Positions 19,767 to 28,951 of a stretch of DNA of 64,000 bases are shown piece by piece; position 1 is the first letter of the stretch; each line of letters begins with the position of its first letter. This DNA is from Rhodospirillales bacterium. Lineage in GTDB: Bacteria; Pseudomonadota; Alphaproteobacteria; Rhodospirillales; Casp-alpha2. The translations under genes and the position numbers were made by a program. Location: the NCBI GenBank assembly GCA_021775095.1, contig JAJFII010000009.1, positions 62,001 through 126,000 on the forward strand, written 5' to 3'. A model generated the notes under the pieces. That model had not been told where the DNA came from. It ran no database searches and was given only the letters and a program-made list of their open reading frames with translations.

Positions 19767-21031
19767 ACAAAGTCGTCTCCATTGAATCTGCAATCGGCGG
19801 AAATTCCATGGCAGCCTTTGACGTTGAACAGGCGCGCGCCGATTTTCCCATACTTTCACAAATGGTATACGGAAAATCTCTGGTCTTTTTAGACAGCGGA
19901 GCCAGCGCCCAAAAACCACAAGTGGTCATTGATGCCGTTCGCGAATGTTACGAAACTTATTATTCCAATGTCCATCGCGGGGCACACTTTTTGAGCCAGC
20001 GCTGCACGGACGAATATGAAAAGGTGCGCGCGGAAATCGCTGAATTTATCAATGCCCCGAGCGAAAACAACGTTGTCATCACGTCGAGCGTTACCGAGTC
20101 CATTAATCTGGTCGCCCAGACCTGGGGACGTAAATTCCTGAAGGCGGGTGATGAAATTATTGTCAGTGAAATGGAACATCACGCCAATATTGTTCCCTGG
20201 CAAATGCTGGAAACGGAGATCGGCGTCAAGGTTCGCGCGACCCCCATTGATGATAACGGGGAGTTTTTGCTCGACTCCTTTAAAGAACTGTTGGGTCCTA
20301 AAACCAAACTGGTTGCGATTACCGAAGTTTCCAACGTGCTGGGCACGATTGTTCCGGTGCGTGAAGTTATCCGTCTGGCCCATGAACAGGGTGCCTTGGT
20401 GCTGCTCGATGGTGCCCAGGGCATTGTCCACCAGGGCGTTGATGTGCAGGATCTGGACTGTGACTTTTACGGTTTTACCGGCCATAAATTATATGGGCCG
20501 AGTGGCGTCGGGGTTTTGTATGGCAAGGCGGACGTCCTGAATTCCATGCCGCCCTATCAGGGCGGTGGTGACATGATTGAAAAGGTCAGTTTTCACGGCA
20601 CGACGTTCAAGCAACCGCCCCATCGGTTTGAAGCGGGCACACCGCCCATCGCCCAAGTTATCGGTCTGGGTGCGGCCATCAGGTATGTGAAACAACTGGG
20701 TATGGAAAATATCGCTGCCCATGAACAGGGTTTGCTGGCCTATGCCACGGAAAAAATGAACGCCGTCGACGGCGTCCGGCTGGTTGGTCAGGCCCGGGAA
20801 AAGGCCGCTATCATTTCCTTTCTCATCGACGGTGCCCACCCCTTTGATGTGGCCGCCGTGCTGGACCGCCAGGGGGTTGCGACGCGGGTCGGACATCACT
20901 GTGCAGAACCGTTGATGGATCGGTTGGGGGTCGTTGGTACGGTTCGCGCTTCCTTTGGCCTTTACAACAACGCCGCCGATGTGGACCGCCTGGTGGCGGC
21001 AATCCTCAAGGCAAAGGAGCTGTTGTTGTGA
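19763..21031 (+). CDS. sufS: Group II cysteine desulfurase SufS
   Basis: About 422 residues. The N-terminus reads FPILSQMVYGKSLVFLDSGA, the PLP lysine is near 242 (GFTGHKLYGPSGVG) and the active cysteine near 380 in RVGHHCAEPLM, the short-loop pattern of SufS that needs SufE. It takes sulfur from cysteine and passes it to SufE. ATG 19763 was chosen because it makes the ATGA overlap with sufD; ATG 19751 sits right against the only RBS-like GAGGA. It is the third desulfurase in this operon. Confidence 0.94.
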   Translation: MNKVVSIESAIGGNSMAAFDVEQARADFPILSQMVYGKSLVFLDSGASAQKPQVVIDAVRECYETYYSNVHRGAHFLSQRCTDEYEKVRAEIAEFINAPSENNVVITSSVTESINLVAQTWGRKFLKAGDEIIVSEMEHHANIVPWQMLETEIGVKVRATPIDDNGEFLLDSFKELLGPKTKLVAITEVSNVLGTIVPVREVIRLAHEQGALVLLDGAQGIVHQGVDVQDLDCDFYGFTGHKLYGPSGVGVLYGKADVLNSMPPYQGGGDMIEKVSFHGTTFKQPPHRFEAGTPPIAQVIGLGAAIRYVKQLGMENIAAHEQGLLAYATEKMNAVDGVRLVGQAREKAAIISFLIDGAHPFDVAAVLDRQGVATRVGHHCAEPLMDRLGVVGTVRASFGLYNNAADVDRLVAAILKAKELLL

Positions 21032-21477
21032 GTACGCCGTCAACCCAATATGAGGATTTTGCCGACGCTTTGGAAATGATAGACGACGAAGACATGCGCT
21101 TCGAATACATCATCGACATCGGCAAAAAAGTCAAAGACGTGGATTTCCCCGATTCCCTGAGGACGGACGAGAATTTAATGCACGGCTGTATGTCACAGGT
21201 TTGGATTATTGACGAGGTGCGGGACAATAAACACCATTTCAGGGGGTTCAGTGATGCCATTATCGTCAAGGGTCTGGTTGCCATGATGACCGCCTCCTTT
21301 AGTGGCTTGACCGGCGATGAGTTACAGGAAATCGGTACGGACCACGTGCGTCGCCTGAACCTCGGTGCGTTAACAACCCAACGCCAGGTCGGAATGATGG
21401 CGATGCTCGAAACATTCAAAAAATTTGGATTAACCGGCGGCGGCACCGTCGCCGGATTAAGATCTGCGGGTATTTAA
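21028..21477 (+). CDS. sufE: Cysteine desulfuration protein SufE
   Basis: A 149-residue SufE-like sulfur acceptor. The conserved cysteine is at about 54 in LMHGCMSQVWI, and the C-terminal half has GLVAMMTASFSGLTGDEL and LTTQRQVGMMAM, typical of the family. It accepts the persulfide from SufS Cys and hands it to SufB. GTG 21028 overlaps the sufS stop by four bases, indicating coupling. Confidence 0.93.
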   Translation: MSTPSTQYEDFADALEMIDDEDMRFEYIIDIGKKVKDVDFPDSLRTDENLMHGCMSQVWIIDEVRDNKHHFRGFSDAIIVKGLVAMMTASFSGLTGDELQEIGTDHVRRLNLGALTTQRQVGMMAMLETFKKFGLTGGGTVAGLRSAGI

Positions 21478-21489
21478 GGAGAGATGAAT

Positions 21490-21885
21490 ATGGATCCCTA
21501 TGGATATATGGGTGGAATTGGAGAATCGGTCGAGGAAGGGTTTAAGGCAAATGCCGGCGAACCTCTTGCCGACGGCGTTGCCGTCGCGGCGGAAGCCGAC
21601 GTTATAGCCGCACTGCAGACGGTTTATGACCCGGAAATTCCCGTTGATGTTTATGAGTTGGGACTCATATATAAACATGACATATCCGATAAGGGGGATG
21701 TGACGGTGGAGATGTCCTTGACCGCGCCGGGTTGCCCGGTTGCCGGAGAACTTCCCGGGTGGGTTGCGGATGCCGTCGCTAAGGTCGAAGGCATTGGCCA
21801 GGTGGAGGTGACGATCACCTGGGACCCGGCATGGACCCCCGAACTTATGAGTGAAGATGCCAAGCTTGCCCTCGGCATGGATTGA
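21490..21885 (+). CDS. sufT: SufT / MIP18-family (DUF59) Fe-S maturation protein
   Basis: About 131 residues. A variable N-terminal ~40 residues precedes the DUF59 core: VIAALQTVYDPEIPVDVYELGLIY, then MSLTAPGCPVAGELPGWV with the conserved cysteine, and VTITWDPAWTPELMSEDAKLALG. DUF59/SufT proteins help mature or target Fe-S proteins. ATG 21490 (MDPYGYMGG) was chosen since AAGGAG (21477-21482) is at a good spacing; ATG 21484 abuts it. Within the operon. Confidence 0.88.
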   Translation: MDPYGYMGGIGESVEEGFKANAGEPLADGVAVAAEADVIAALQTVYDPEIPVDVYELGLIYKHDISDKGDVTVEMSLTAPGCPVAGELPGWVADAVAKVEGIGQVEVTITWDPAWTPELMSEDAKLALGMD

Positions 21886-21917
21886 GACTATCTCAATAGC
21901 GTAGAAGTTGGAGAATT

Positions 21918-22262
21918 ATGATTATGGCTGCACCACAACTTATCACCCTGACCGAGTCGGCTATCGAGCGGATTAAGGTGTTGATGGAAAACAGTGAAAA
22001 ACCGGTCGCTGGATTGCGGGTCGCGGTTAGTTCGCGTGGCTGTTCGGGCCTGTCCTATGTGTTTGAATACGCCGAACAGAAAAAGGGTCTTGAAGAAGAG
22101 GTCGTGGTCGATGGTGTCCGTGTATTTGTCGATGCGGCGGCGATCATGTTCTTAATCGGTAGTGAAATGGATTACATTGAAGACAAACTGGAAAGCAAGT
22201 TTGTCTTTTCCAACCCAAATGCCAAAAATGTCTGCGGCTGCGGTGAGAGTTTTTCCGTTTAA
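21918..22262 (+). CDS. sufA: A-type Fe-S carrier (SufA/IscA/HesB)
   Basis: A 114-residue HesB-like protein. The three ligand cysteines are present: near 42 (SSRGCSGLSYVFE) and near 106 and 108 (NVCGCGESFSV). A-type carriers receive clusters from the scaffold and pass them to apo-proteins. Two starts are possible, ATG 21918 and ATG 21924 (MAAPQLI); the GGAG at 21910 does not decide. SufA versus IscA cannot be told from sequence; the symbol follows the operon. Confidence 0.9.
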   Translation: MIMAAPQLITLTESAIERIKVLMENSEKPVAGLRVAVSSRGCSGLSYVFEYAEQKKGLEEEVVVDGVRVFVDAAAIMFLIGSEMDYIEDKLESKFVFSNPNAKNVCGCGESFSV

Positions 22263-22280
22263 GGAACCGAGGATCCTGTC

Positions 22281-22610
22281 GTGCCGAAAATAACCTTCAT
22301 TGATCCGGACGGAACCAGCAAAGAATGTGAAGCATCCAGTGGATTAAGTGTCATGGATGTTGCCCATTTGAACGGCGTCGATATGGAAGGGGCGTGCGAA
22401 GGCAGCATGGCCTGTTCAACCTGCCACGTGATTGTCGACCCAAACTGGTTTGATCGGTTGGAGCGGGCGTCAGAGGAAGAAGAAGACATGTTGGACCTGG
22501 CCTTTGGCCTGACTCGGACATCCCGACTTGGGTGCCAAATTACCCTGACGGACGGCTTGGACGGCTTGGTTGTATCGTTGCCCACCGAGACCAACAACCT
22601 GCTCGGTTGA
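22281..22610 (+). CDS. fdx: [2Fe-2S] ferredoxin, ISC/adrenodoxin type
   Basis: A 109-residue ferredoxin with cysteines at about 39, 45, 48 and 85, i.e. the C-X5-C-X2-C-X36-C pattern of the adrenodoxin/Fdx class, inside GACEGSMACSTCHVIVD and SRLGCQITLTDGLDG. It probably supplies electrons during cluster assembly. GTG 22281 is the start (MPKITFIDPDG), preceded by GAGGATCC-like purine-rich sequence. It is the last gene of the operon; no clear terminator is visible before the convergent regulator. Confidence 0.92.
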   Translation: MPKITFIDPDGTSKECEASSGLSVMDVAHLNGVDMEGACEGSMACSTCHVIVDPNWFDRLERASEEEEDMLDLAFGLTRTSRLGCQITLTDGLDGLVVSLPTETNNLLG

Positions 22611-22793
22611 ACGACCGTTTGATCCGCCAGTGCCTAAAGTCTCGTGTCATCTGTTTCTTAGGGCCAACGGTTTCTTAGTGTCATCGGTTTTGATGCGCTG
22701 ATCCAGTCCGAAGACCCTGCCGTTACTTTGCCCGGACCCAGAAGACAAAAGGCCGCCGGATTTTCGAACTTGGCCAAGGGGACCACCTTCCGC

Positions 22794-23453
22794 TTATCTT
22801 TTTATTTTTAAAGTTTGGTCCGTTTCCCGGTTCCCGTCGGCAAGCAATTCGGTAACAATCTCCTTGATATCTGCCGCGTAACGTATATATCCGGCGGGGT
22901 GAATGGAACCGAGGGATTGCGAACATATCTTGTCGGCGCAGATCAGGATTTTGTGTAACTGGTTGGTTGTCAAAGGGGACGTCACGTTTGCTTCCATCGC
23001 ATTGGGTTCATCCGTTGGCAACGCGAAAGGAGCGATTTCCGATTTATACCGTTCCGCCCAAAAACAAATAAAATCAAAAATAATTTGTACATAAGGCGGG
23101 CTGAACTGAATATTCAATCGGCGTTTGTCACTGTCGTCACATGATTTTACAATGACACCCCAAGTTTCCAGATTGTTCAGGCAGGAAATGGCCGTGCCCT
23201 TGGACACCCCAATACTCAGGAAAACATCACTCAAAGATACAGGTTCGTTGGCCAGATGAGTTTGGCATAGATAATGGATAACCCGCCATGTGGTCCGGCT
23301 GATTCGAAGGGAACGACCCTGCGGGGCGTGTTTGATGATATGGGATTTAAGAGGCTGAACCAAAGACGGATGAAAATGCAAATCATACCGCAGAACATGC
23401 GCAATAACTATTCGTTCCAGCCTAATCGGTGACCGGTCTAAGTTTTCGTTCAA
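22794..23453 (-). CDS. MarR-like winged-helix transcriptional regulator
   Basis: A 219-residue protein. Residues about 50-125 look like a MarR-type winged helix: RTTWRVIHYLCQTHLANEPVSL, then DVFLSIGVSKGTAISCLNNLETWGVIVKS with the recognition helix, and a wing CDDSDKRRLNIQFS. The C-terminal ~90 residues are not recognised. The ligand and target genes are unknown. It faces the end of the Fe-S operon, and no divergently transcribed partner lies close by. Confidence 0.65.
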   Translation of the reverse strand: MNENLDRSPIRLERIVIAHVLRYDLHFHPSLVQPLKSHIIKHAPQGRSLRISRTTWRVIHYLCQTHLANEPVSLSDVFLSIGVSKGTAISCLNNLETWGVIVKSCDDSDKRRLNIQFSPPYVQIIFDFICFWAERYKSEIAPFALPTDEPNAMEANVTSPLTTNQLHKILICADKICSQSLGSIHPAGYIRYAADIKEIVTELLADGNRETDQTLKIKR

Positions 23454-23761
23454 AACTCACAATCCTCTTTGTGATAGTATCTATGAAAATTTTATAAACC
23501 ACTAGGTATATTGCATTCTCAGGTTACCGCAGGCAAAGGAAAGACAATTTAGGTCGGTTATTGAACCAAAGGTAGATGTAGTCAGGCGACATTACAACTA
23601 GTGAATTTCCGGGTGAATCAGATATATTCTGACCCTGGTCTTTATTTCGTGAAAAACCGGTGTATCGGGTAGGAGGCGCAACGCGGCCTCGGCATAAAAA
23701 AAAGGGCCTGAACCCCTGTTAAACCCCATTTAAGTGAGTGCAAATAACGCTTTTAAGGCGC
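23454..23761. other. Intergenic stretch without recognised gene
   Basis: About 308 bases between the MarR-like gene (whose promoter it should hold) and the DUF983 gene on the same strand. It is AT-rich near the regulator start. No open frame with coding character, tRNA or known RNA motif was seen. Near 23696-23718 there is a weak terminator-like element for the DUF983 gene. Confidence 0.5.
23696..23718 (-). terminator. Weak terminator candidate after the DUF983 gene
   Basis: On the minus strand CAGGGGTTCAGGCCC is followed by eight T residues. The stem is only about four pairs (AGGG/CCCT), so the T-run is the main support. Confidence 0.3.
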
Positions 23762-24145
23762 TTAAGGTTCGTCGCCCTGAAGGCCCAAATGCCACATGAG
23801 ATTTACGCAAAACCCTTTGCATATGGGAAGGAACGCAAGCAGTAGGGCCAAGGATGCCAGGGGCCATACGGTCATTTGGATCCACAGTGGCGGTGTCAGT
23901 TGTTTTTCGCTGAGCAGCATCAGGGGGACGATAATGTGGCCGACAATAACAATCGTCAGGTAGGGCGGGAAATCGTCGGCCCGGATATGCCCTAAAGCTT
24001 CTCCGCATTCCGAACATTGCGTTTCCACTTTTAAATAGGAATGCAGGGTTCTGCCCTGGCCACATTGCGGGCAGGAACGGCGCAATCCGCGCCACAGGGC
24101 GGTCGACAAGGACGGTTTCAAGGATGCGTTCGGGATTGTGTTCAT
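23762..24145 (-). CDS. DUF983 small membrane protein with zinc-ribbon-like Cys pairs
   Basis: About 127 residues. CPQCGQG near 25 and CSECGEALGHIRADDFPPY near 44 give two CxxC pairs, followed by two hydrophobic segments (TIVIVGHIIVPLML and PLASLALLLAFLPI). This is the DUF983 layout: a cytosolic rubredoxin-like knuckle then two membrane spans. The function of the family is unknown. The start was set at ATG 24145; a TTG eight codons upstream has no ribosome-binding site. Confidence 0.75.
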   Translation of the reverse strand: MNTIPNASLKPSLSTALWRGLRRSCPQCGQGRTLHSYLKVETQCSECGEALGHIRADDFPPYLTIVIVGHIIVPLMLLSEKQLTPPLWIQMTVWPLASLALLLAFLPICKGFCVNLMWHLGLQGDEP

Positions 24146-24287
24146 ACCTTGGGTTTTAAACCACACCAAGGAGCTTTAAACAACTTCTGAAAAGGAATAG
24201 CGGCTATGCGAAAACAGTCTTACACATTCCCGGGCATTTCCATTAAACTGCCAGTGTTCGCATTGATTTGAGTTTCCAGGGGTCTTC

Positions 24288-24992
24288 ATGACTAATCCCA
24301 TACATTTTATACCCATAATGGATTTGCTTGCTTTTGGCTGGATGATTATCGGCTGGTCTGCCTACACATTGATCGCAGACCGCCTCAGTTGGGATAAGCG
24401 GGAAGTTGCGCGGGTTATGCACAACCATCGTATCCAGTGGATGCAACGCATGCTGTTTCGGGAGATCCGTATGCCCGATATTAACATCGTTAGCGCCCAT
24501 ATCCAAAGCGGTACCCTGTTCGCGTCGACGACCATTCTGATTATGGCCGGGATCGTCGCCGTGCTGGGTAACGTTGACCGTCTGATGAAGGTTGTTTCTG
24601 AATTGTCCTTTGCCGCGCCAACCTCGCGGGAGTTGCTCGAACTGAAGATTTTTGTTCTGCTGGGTATATTTGTATATGCCTTTTTTAAATTTGCCTGGTG
24701 TTTGCGTCAATTTAATTACGCCTTGATCCTGATTGGTGCGGCCCCCTGGAAGGAAGATTGTGATGATAAAATCCGGGCCGAATATCCGGCGCGAACGGCG
24801 CGGGTCCTGACCCGCGCTTCGGGTACCTATAATCGCGGTTTGCGGGCCTATTATTATGGCCTTGCGGCGTTGACCTGGTTTATTCAACCCTGGGCATTTG
24901 TCGTCGCGTCGGCCTGGGTGCTGTTGGTCCTGTATCGTCGGGACTATCGCTCACAGACCCTTGATGCCCTGGCACCGGGTGATGCCTTTTAG
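24288..24992 (+). CDS. DUF599-family membrane protein
   Basis: A 234-residue integral membrane protein with about four spans: FGWMIIGWSAYTLIAD, TLFASTTILIMAGIVAVL, FVLLGIFVYAFFKFAW and YGLAALTWFIQPWAFVV. The DUF599 hallmarks VMHNHRIQWMQ and KFAWCLRQFNY are present. No function is established for this family. It is divergent from the DUF983 gene by about 140 bases; the two could share a control region. Confidence 0.75.
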   Translation: MTNPIHFIPIMDLLAFGWMIIGWSAYTLIADRLSWDKREVARVMHNHRIQWMQRMLFREIRMPDINIVSAHIQSGTLFASTTILIMAGIVAVLGNVDRLMKVVSELSFAAPTSRELLELKIFVLLGIFVYAFFKFAWCLRQFNYALILIGAAPWKEDCDDKIRAEYPARTARVLTRASGTYNRGLRAYYYGLAALTWFIQPWAFVVASAWVLLVLYRRDYRSQTLDALAPGDAF

Positions 24993-25236
24993 GGTCAGGA
25001 GCCGTTAATTTCATCCATTCTGTTTATCAGTAAGTTCACGCCTTCGGCGATAACAAGGCTCGAATAGGTCCGGCTATGTCCTTGCGCGTGTTTTCTTGTT
25101 TGGGTAAGCTTCCTGACGCACCGTGCGCCTATCCAGATGACTGCGCAAGACCGTCCCAAAGATGCACTTAAGAGGATGCAGACCCTTAAGGAAAAACAAT
25201 CCTTGTCTGCTCCCAGGAAGACCCTATATTCCCGTC

Positions 25237-26361
25237 ATGAACTCCTTAGGTATCGATAAAGCGGAATCCCAAACCCGGGTTATTGTCGCCATGTCCGGCG
25301 GCGTTGATTCGTCGGTAACCGCGGCGCTTATGGCCGACGCCGGTTACGATGCCGTGGGCGTTACCTTGCAACTCTATGACCACGGTGCCGCGCTGGCGAA
25401 AAAAGGCGCTTGTTGTGCCGGTCAGGATATCCGCGATGCGCGGCGGGTCGCCGATGCCGTTGGCATTCCCCACTATGTACTGGATTATGAAAACCGCTTC
25501 CGCGAAGAGGTTATTGACGATTTTGCCGATTCTTACCTGCGCGGCGAGACCCCCATTCCCTGTGTTCGCTGTAATCAGACGGTAAAATTCAGGGACCTGT
25601 TAGCGACGGCAAAGGACCTCGACGGTGATGTTCTGGTTACGGGACATTATGTACGCCGTATTTCGGGCCCCCATGGCGCGGAAATGCACCGGGCCAAAGA
25701 TCTTTCGAAAGACCAGAGTTATTTCCTTTTTGCGACGACCCGTGACCAATTGGATTTCCTGCGCTTTCCCTTAGGCGATCTGGACAAAACCCAGACCCGT
25801 GCCCTGGCGGGGCGCTTTAACCTGCCCGTAGCGGATAAACCCGATAGCCAGGACATCTGTTTTGTGCCAAACGGAAATTATGCCGATTTGGTGGAAAAGT
25901 TGCGTCCCGGTGCCTGTGATGCAGGGGATATTGTCCATGTGGACGGCACCGTTTTGGGCCAGCATGAGGGTATCATTCGTTACACGGTCGGCCAGCGGCG
26001 CGGACTTGGTGTGTCGGCTGCTGACCCTTTGTATGTTGTGCGTGTTGAAGCCGACACACGGCGGGTTATTGTTGGCCCGCGCTCGGCGCTTCTCAAATCT
26101 CAGATATTGGTTGCCGACATCAATTGGTTGGGATCGGAGGACCTGCCTGATGATGGGTTGCCGGTGGAGGTCAAAATTCGTTCTGCGTCGAAGCCAAGCG
26201 CCGCCCGCCTGTACGGCCATGGGCCGGGTATGTTTCGGGTGATCCCGGATGTGCCGATGGACAGTGTGGCACCGGGACAAGCCTGTGTTTTTTACCAGGG
26301 CGACCGGGTCCTGGGTGGCGGTTGGATCCGCCGCGAAGAAACCGTGGCCGCCGCCGCATAA
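25237..26361 (+). CDS. mnmA: tRNA-specific 2-thiouridylase
   Basis: About 374 residues. It has the PP-loop [14 protein letters not shown] near 17-30, the catalytic cysteine near 109 ([12 protein letters not shown]) and the second cysteine near 208 ([12 protein letters not shown]), with GQRRGLGV in the C-terminal half. MnmA thiolates U34 of Lys, Glu and Gln tRNAs, using sulfur passed from a cysteine desulfurase; the IscS-like proteins of this window are possible donors (inference). ATG 25237 gives the usual family length; the upstream extension to 25162 is unlike homologues. The 244 bases before it hold no recognised gene. Confidence 0.95.
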   Translation: MNSLGIDKAESQTRVIVAMSGGVDSSVTAALMADAGYDAVGVTLQLYDHGAALAKKGACCAGQDIRDARRVADAVGIPHYVLDYENRFREEVIDDFADSYLRGETPIPCVRCNQTVKFRDLLATAKDLDGDVLVTGHYVRRISGPHGAEMHRAKDLSKDQSYFLFATTRDQLDFLRFPLGDLDKTQTRALAGRFNLPVADKPDSQDICFVPNGNYADLVEKLRPGACDAGDIVHVDGTVLGQHEGIIRYTVGQRRGLGVSAADPLYVVRVEADTRRVIVGPRSALLKSQILVADINWLGSEDLPDDGLPVEVKIRSASKPSAARLYGHGPGMFRVIPDVPMDSVAPGQACVFYQGDRVLGGGWIRREETVAAAA

Positions 26362-26371
26362 GTGCCTGACC

Positions 26372-28213
26372 CTACGCGTCATGCTCTCCATCCGTTTGTT
26401 GTAAGACCTCCTGCGCCTTCGCCGCCTCCTGCTGGCGCTCCCACATATCTTTATATCTGCCGTTTTGCGTGATCAGGCCGGTGTGGGTACCGCGTTCTAC
26501 GATTTGACCCCCATCGAGAACCAGAATTTCATCGGCGTCAATGACCGTTGACAGCCGGTGGGCAATGGTCAAGGTCGTGTGGTTTTGCGATACCTCACGC
26601 AGGGACGCCAATATTTCCTGCTCGGTTCGACTGTCAAGGGCCGATGTGGCTTCATCAAAGATCAGGATGTGGGGGCGCTTGAGGATTGTCCGGGCAATCG
26701 CCACCCGTTGTTTTTCACCGCCCGAGAGTTTTAATCCCCGTTCCCCAACCTGCGACTGATAACCATCCGGCAAGGCCATGATAAAATCATGAATCCGGGC
26801 CATGCGCGCCGCCTCCTCAATTTCCGTCGGCGAAGCCTGGGGGCGTCCGTAGGCGATGTTGTAAAGGATGGTATCATTAAACAGCACCGTGTCTTGCGGG
26901 ACCATACCGATCGACGCGCGTAGGGAGTCCTGGGTTACATCCTTGATGTTCTGAGCGTCAACCGAGATGGTGCCGCTGTTTGCATCGTAAAACCGGAACA
27001 AAAGCCGCGAAATGGTCGATTTTCCAGAACCACTTGAACCGACCAGAGCGATGGTTTTACCGGGTTCGACGGTGAAAGATATGTCCTTCAGGATCGGTCG
27101 CCGCGGGTCATAATGAAAACACACCTTGTCAAAGGTAACTGCGCCGCCACTGACCCGTAGGCTTGTGGCATGGGCTGAATCTTCGACTTCCGCCTGTTCC
27201 GCCAGCAGCCGAAACATCGATTCCATATCGGTCAGCGACCGTTTGATTTCGCGGTATACAAACCCCAAAAAATTGAGCGGCAAAAACAATTGAATGAGGT
27301 AAGAATTGACCAAAACAAAATCGCCAATGGTCATTTGGCCGGAAACGACGCCCTGTGCCGCCAGCAGCATGGCGGCGGTGACGCCGCTGGCAATTATCAC
27401 CCCCTGACCAATATTCAGGAAGGCCAGCGACGTGCCGCTCTTTACGGCGGCATGTTCGTAGGCTTTTAGGGCGGAATCAAAACGTCGGGCTTCGTGATCT
27501 TCGTTACCGAAGTATTTTACGGTTTCGAAATTAAGCAGGCTGTCGATGGCCTTGGTATTGGCTTCGCTGTCGCTGTCGTTCATGACCCGCCGGTACTTCA
27601 GGCGCCATTCGGTAATTGCCAAGGTCCAGGCGATATAGGCAACCAGGGTAAACAGCGTTAGCACGGCAAAACTTATACCGTACAATGTCCACAAAATGCC
27701 GCAGGTCAAGGCGATTTCAAGCAGTGTCGGCAAGACGTTGAACAACATAAAACGGAGTAAAAATTCAATGCCCTTGGTGCCCCGTTCGATCGCCCGGCTG
27801 ACACCGCCGGTTTTGCGGGCCAGATGAAAGCGCAATGACAAATGATGTAAATGCCGAAAGGTTTTCAGACCGGCCAGGCGGATCGCCCGCTGTGCGACCC
27901 TGGCAAATACCGCATCGCGTAATTCACCAAATCCTTGCGACAAAACCCGGCTTGCGCCGTATATGAGTAACAACGATACGGGAACAACAAGCATCGTCGA
28001 ATTGCCAGTTGTCAGGCTGTCGACAGCTTGTTTGTAGAAGATGGGCACGGCTACGTTTGTGGCTTTTGCGAGAACCAGAAACAACATTGCGGCGATCACA
28101 CGTCCCTTTAATCCGGCTTGTCCTGCAGGCCACAAATAAGGAGCCAGGCTGCGAATGGTCTGCAAATCGTTACGAGCACCGGAGGGTGATGTTGTTTCTG
28201 CCATGGGGCGCAT
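26372..28213 (-). CDS. Atm1/HMT1-type ABC exporter (membrane and ATPase fused)
   Basis: About 613 residues. A six-span membrane domain (residues ~40-320) is followed by an ATPase domain with Walker A LVGSSGSGKSTI, signature LSGGEKQRVAIART and Walker B ILIFDEATSALDS. The sequence features of the Atm1 group are seen (NFETVKYFGNEDHEARRF; HLRFHLARKTGGVSRAIERGTKGI near the second span). Bacterial Atm1-like exporters move glutathione-linked or metal-thiol compounds. The start is uncertain: ATG 28213 (MRPMAETT) or ATG 28204. It is convergent with mnmA with 10 bases between stops. Confidence 0.85.
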   Translation of the reverse strand: MRPMAETTSPSGARNDLQTIRSLAPYLWPAGQAGLKGRVIAAMLFLVLAKATNVAVPIFYKQAVDSLTTGNSTMLVVPVSLLLIYGASRVLSQGFGELRDAVFARVAQRAIRLAGLKTFRHLHHLSLRFHLARKTGGVSRAIERGTKGIEFLLRFMLFNVLPTLLEIALTCGILWTLYGISFAVLTLFTLVAYIAWTLAITEWRLKYRRVMNDSDSEANTKAIDSLLNFETVKYFGNEDHEARRFDSALKAYEHAAVKSGTSLAFLNIGQGVIIASGVTAAMLLAAQGVVSGQMTIGDFVLVNSYLIQLFLPLNFLGFVYREIKRSLTDMESMFRLLAEQAEVEDSAHATSLRVSGGAVTFDKVCFHYDPRRPILKDISFTVEPGKTIALVGSSGSGKSTISRLLFRFYDANSGTISVDAQNIKDVTQDSLRASIGMVPQDTVLFNDTILYNIAYGRPQASPTEIEEAARMARIHDFIMALPDGYQSQVGERGLKLSGGEKQRVAIARTILKRPHILIFDEATSALDSRTEQEILASLREVSQNHTTLTIAHRLSTVIDADEILVLDGGQIVERGTHTGLITQNGRYKDMWERQQEAAKAQEVLQQTDGEHDA

Positions 28214-28433
28214 TAGTTGTTTTGCTTTCGCCGGGCTTTGGATCGTGGTTGGAGGGGTCTCTCCATATAAGCGCAATTTCGTGGCATTTCATCTGTTGGG
28301 ATAAATTTAGCCGTCCCGGTGACGGCGTTGTCGCAGGAGGTTTCAAAATGGGGCGTTGAAAACGTCGGCATACGTTGGTATTTCAATGCAAATGGTCCTG
28401 TTAATTCGTGATTACGAAGAATGAGGCGACGGC

Positions 28434-28928
28434 GTGAGCGGTTATAATTTTCAAAATCTGAGAGTATTGATCTGTGACGACAGCCGCCAGATACGCTCAC
28501 TGCTGAAAACATTTCTCAATGGTTTTGGCATTAAAACCATAGAAGAAGCCGTTGATACCAATCAAGCTTTCTCGGCCATGCAACAGTTTGACCCGGACCT
28601 GGTTATCACCGACTGGAACATGCCACCGACCAGCGGATTGGAATTTATTGAGCGGGTTCGCATGGGCGGTGATTCACCAAACCCCTACGTTCCCATCATC
28701 ATGTTAACCGGTTATACGGAGCTGCATCGTGTCAAACAGGCGCGGGATGCGGGAATTTCAGCTTTTCTTGCGAAACCATTGAGTGCACAATCCCTATACA
28801 AACGATTGGTTGCGGTGGTTGATGATAATCGGCCCTTCATCCGTAACAGCAAGTATTTCGGCCCGGATCGACGCACCGCACGTGGCGGCGAATTTATGGG
28901 CGGTGAGCGGCGTAATCGTCCATCGTGA
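28434..28928 (+). CDS. Stand-alone response-regulator receiver protein
   Basis: A 164-residue CheY-like receiver: DD near 15-16 (VLICDDSRQIR), the phospho-acceptor Asp near 60 (LVITDWNMPPTSG) and the conserved lysine in FLAKPLSA. After the domain there is a basic tail, KYFGPDRRTARGGEFMGGERRN, with no output domain (given by its key pieces). GTG 28434 is the only reasonable start. It is followed 23 bases on by an Hpt-type protein; the two likely form a phosphorelay with a kinase elsewhere. No function is assigned. Confidence 0.85.
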   Translation: MSGYNFQNLRVLICDDSRQIRSLLKTFLNGFGIKTIEEAVDTNQAFSAMQQFDPDLVITDWNMPPTSGLEFIERVRMGGDSPNPYVPIIMLTGYTELHRVKQARDAGISAFLAKPLSAQSLYKRLVAVVDDNRPFIRNSKYFGPDRRTARGGEFMGGERRNRPS

Positions 28929-28951
28929 GTGTTGCGTAAAGGAATTGACGA

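Noticed and set aside
24993-25236. Search for a tRNA or small RNA before mnmA
   Set aside because: No acceptor stem, T-loop GTTC-RA pattern or T-run hairpin could be set; the GC-rich piece near 25110-25160 does not fold as a cloverleaf by eye.
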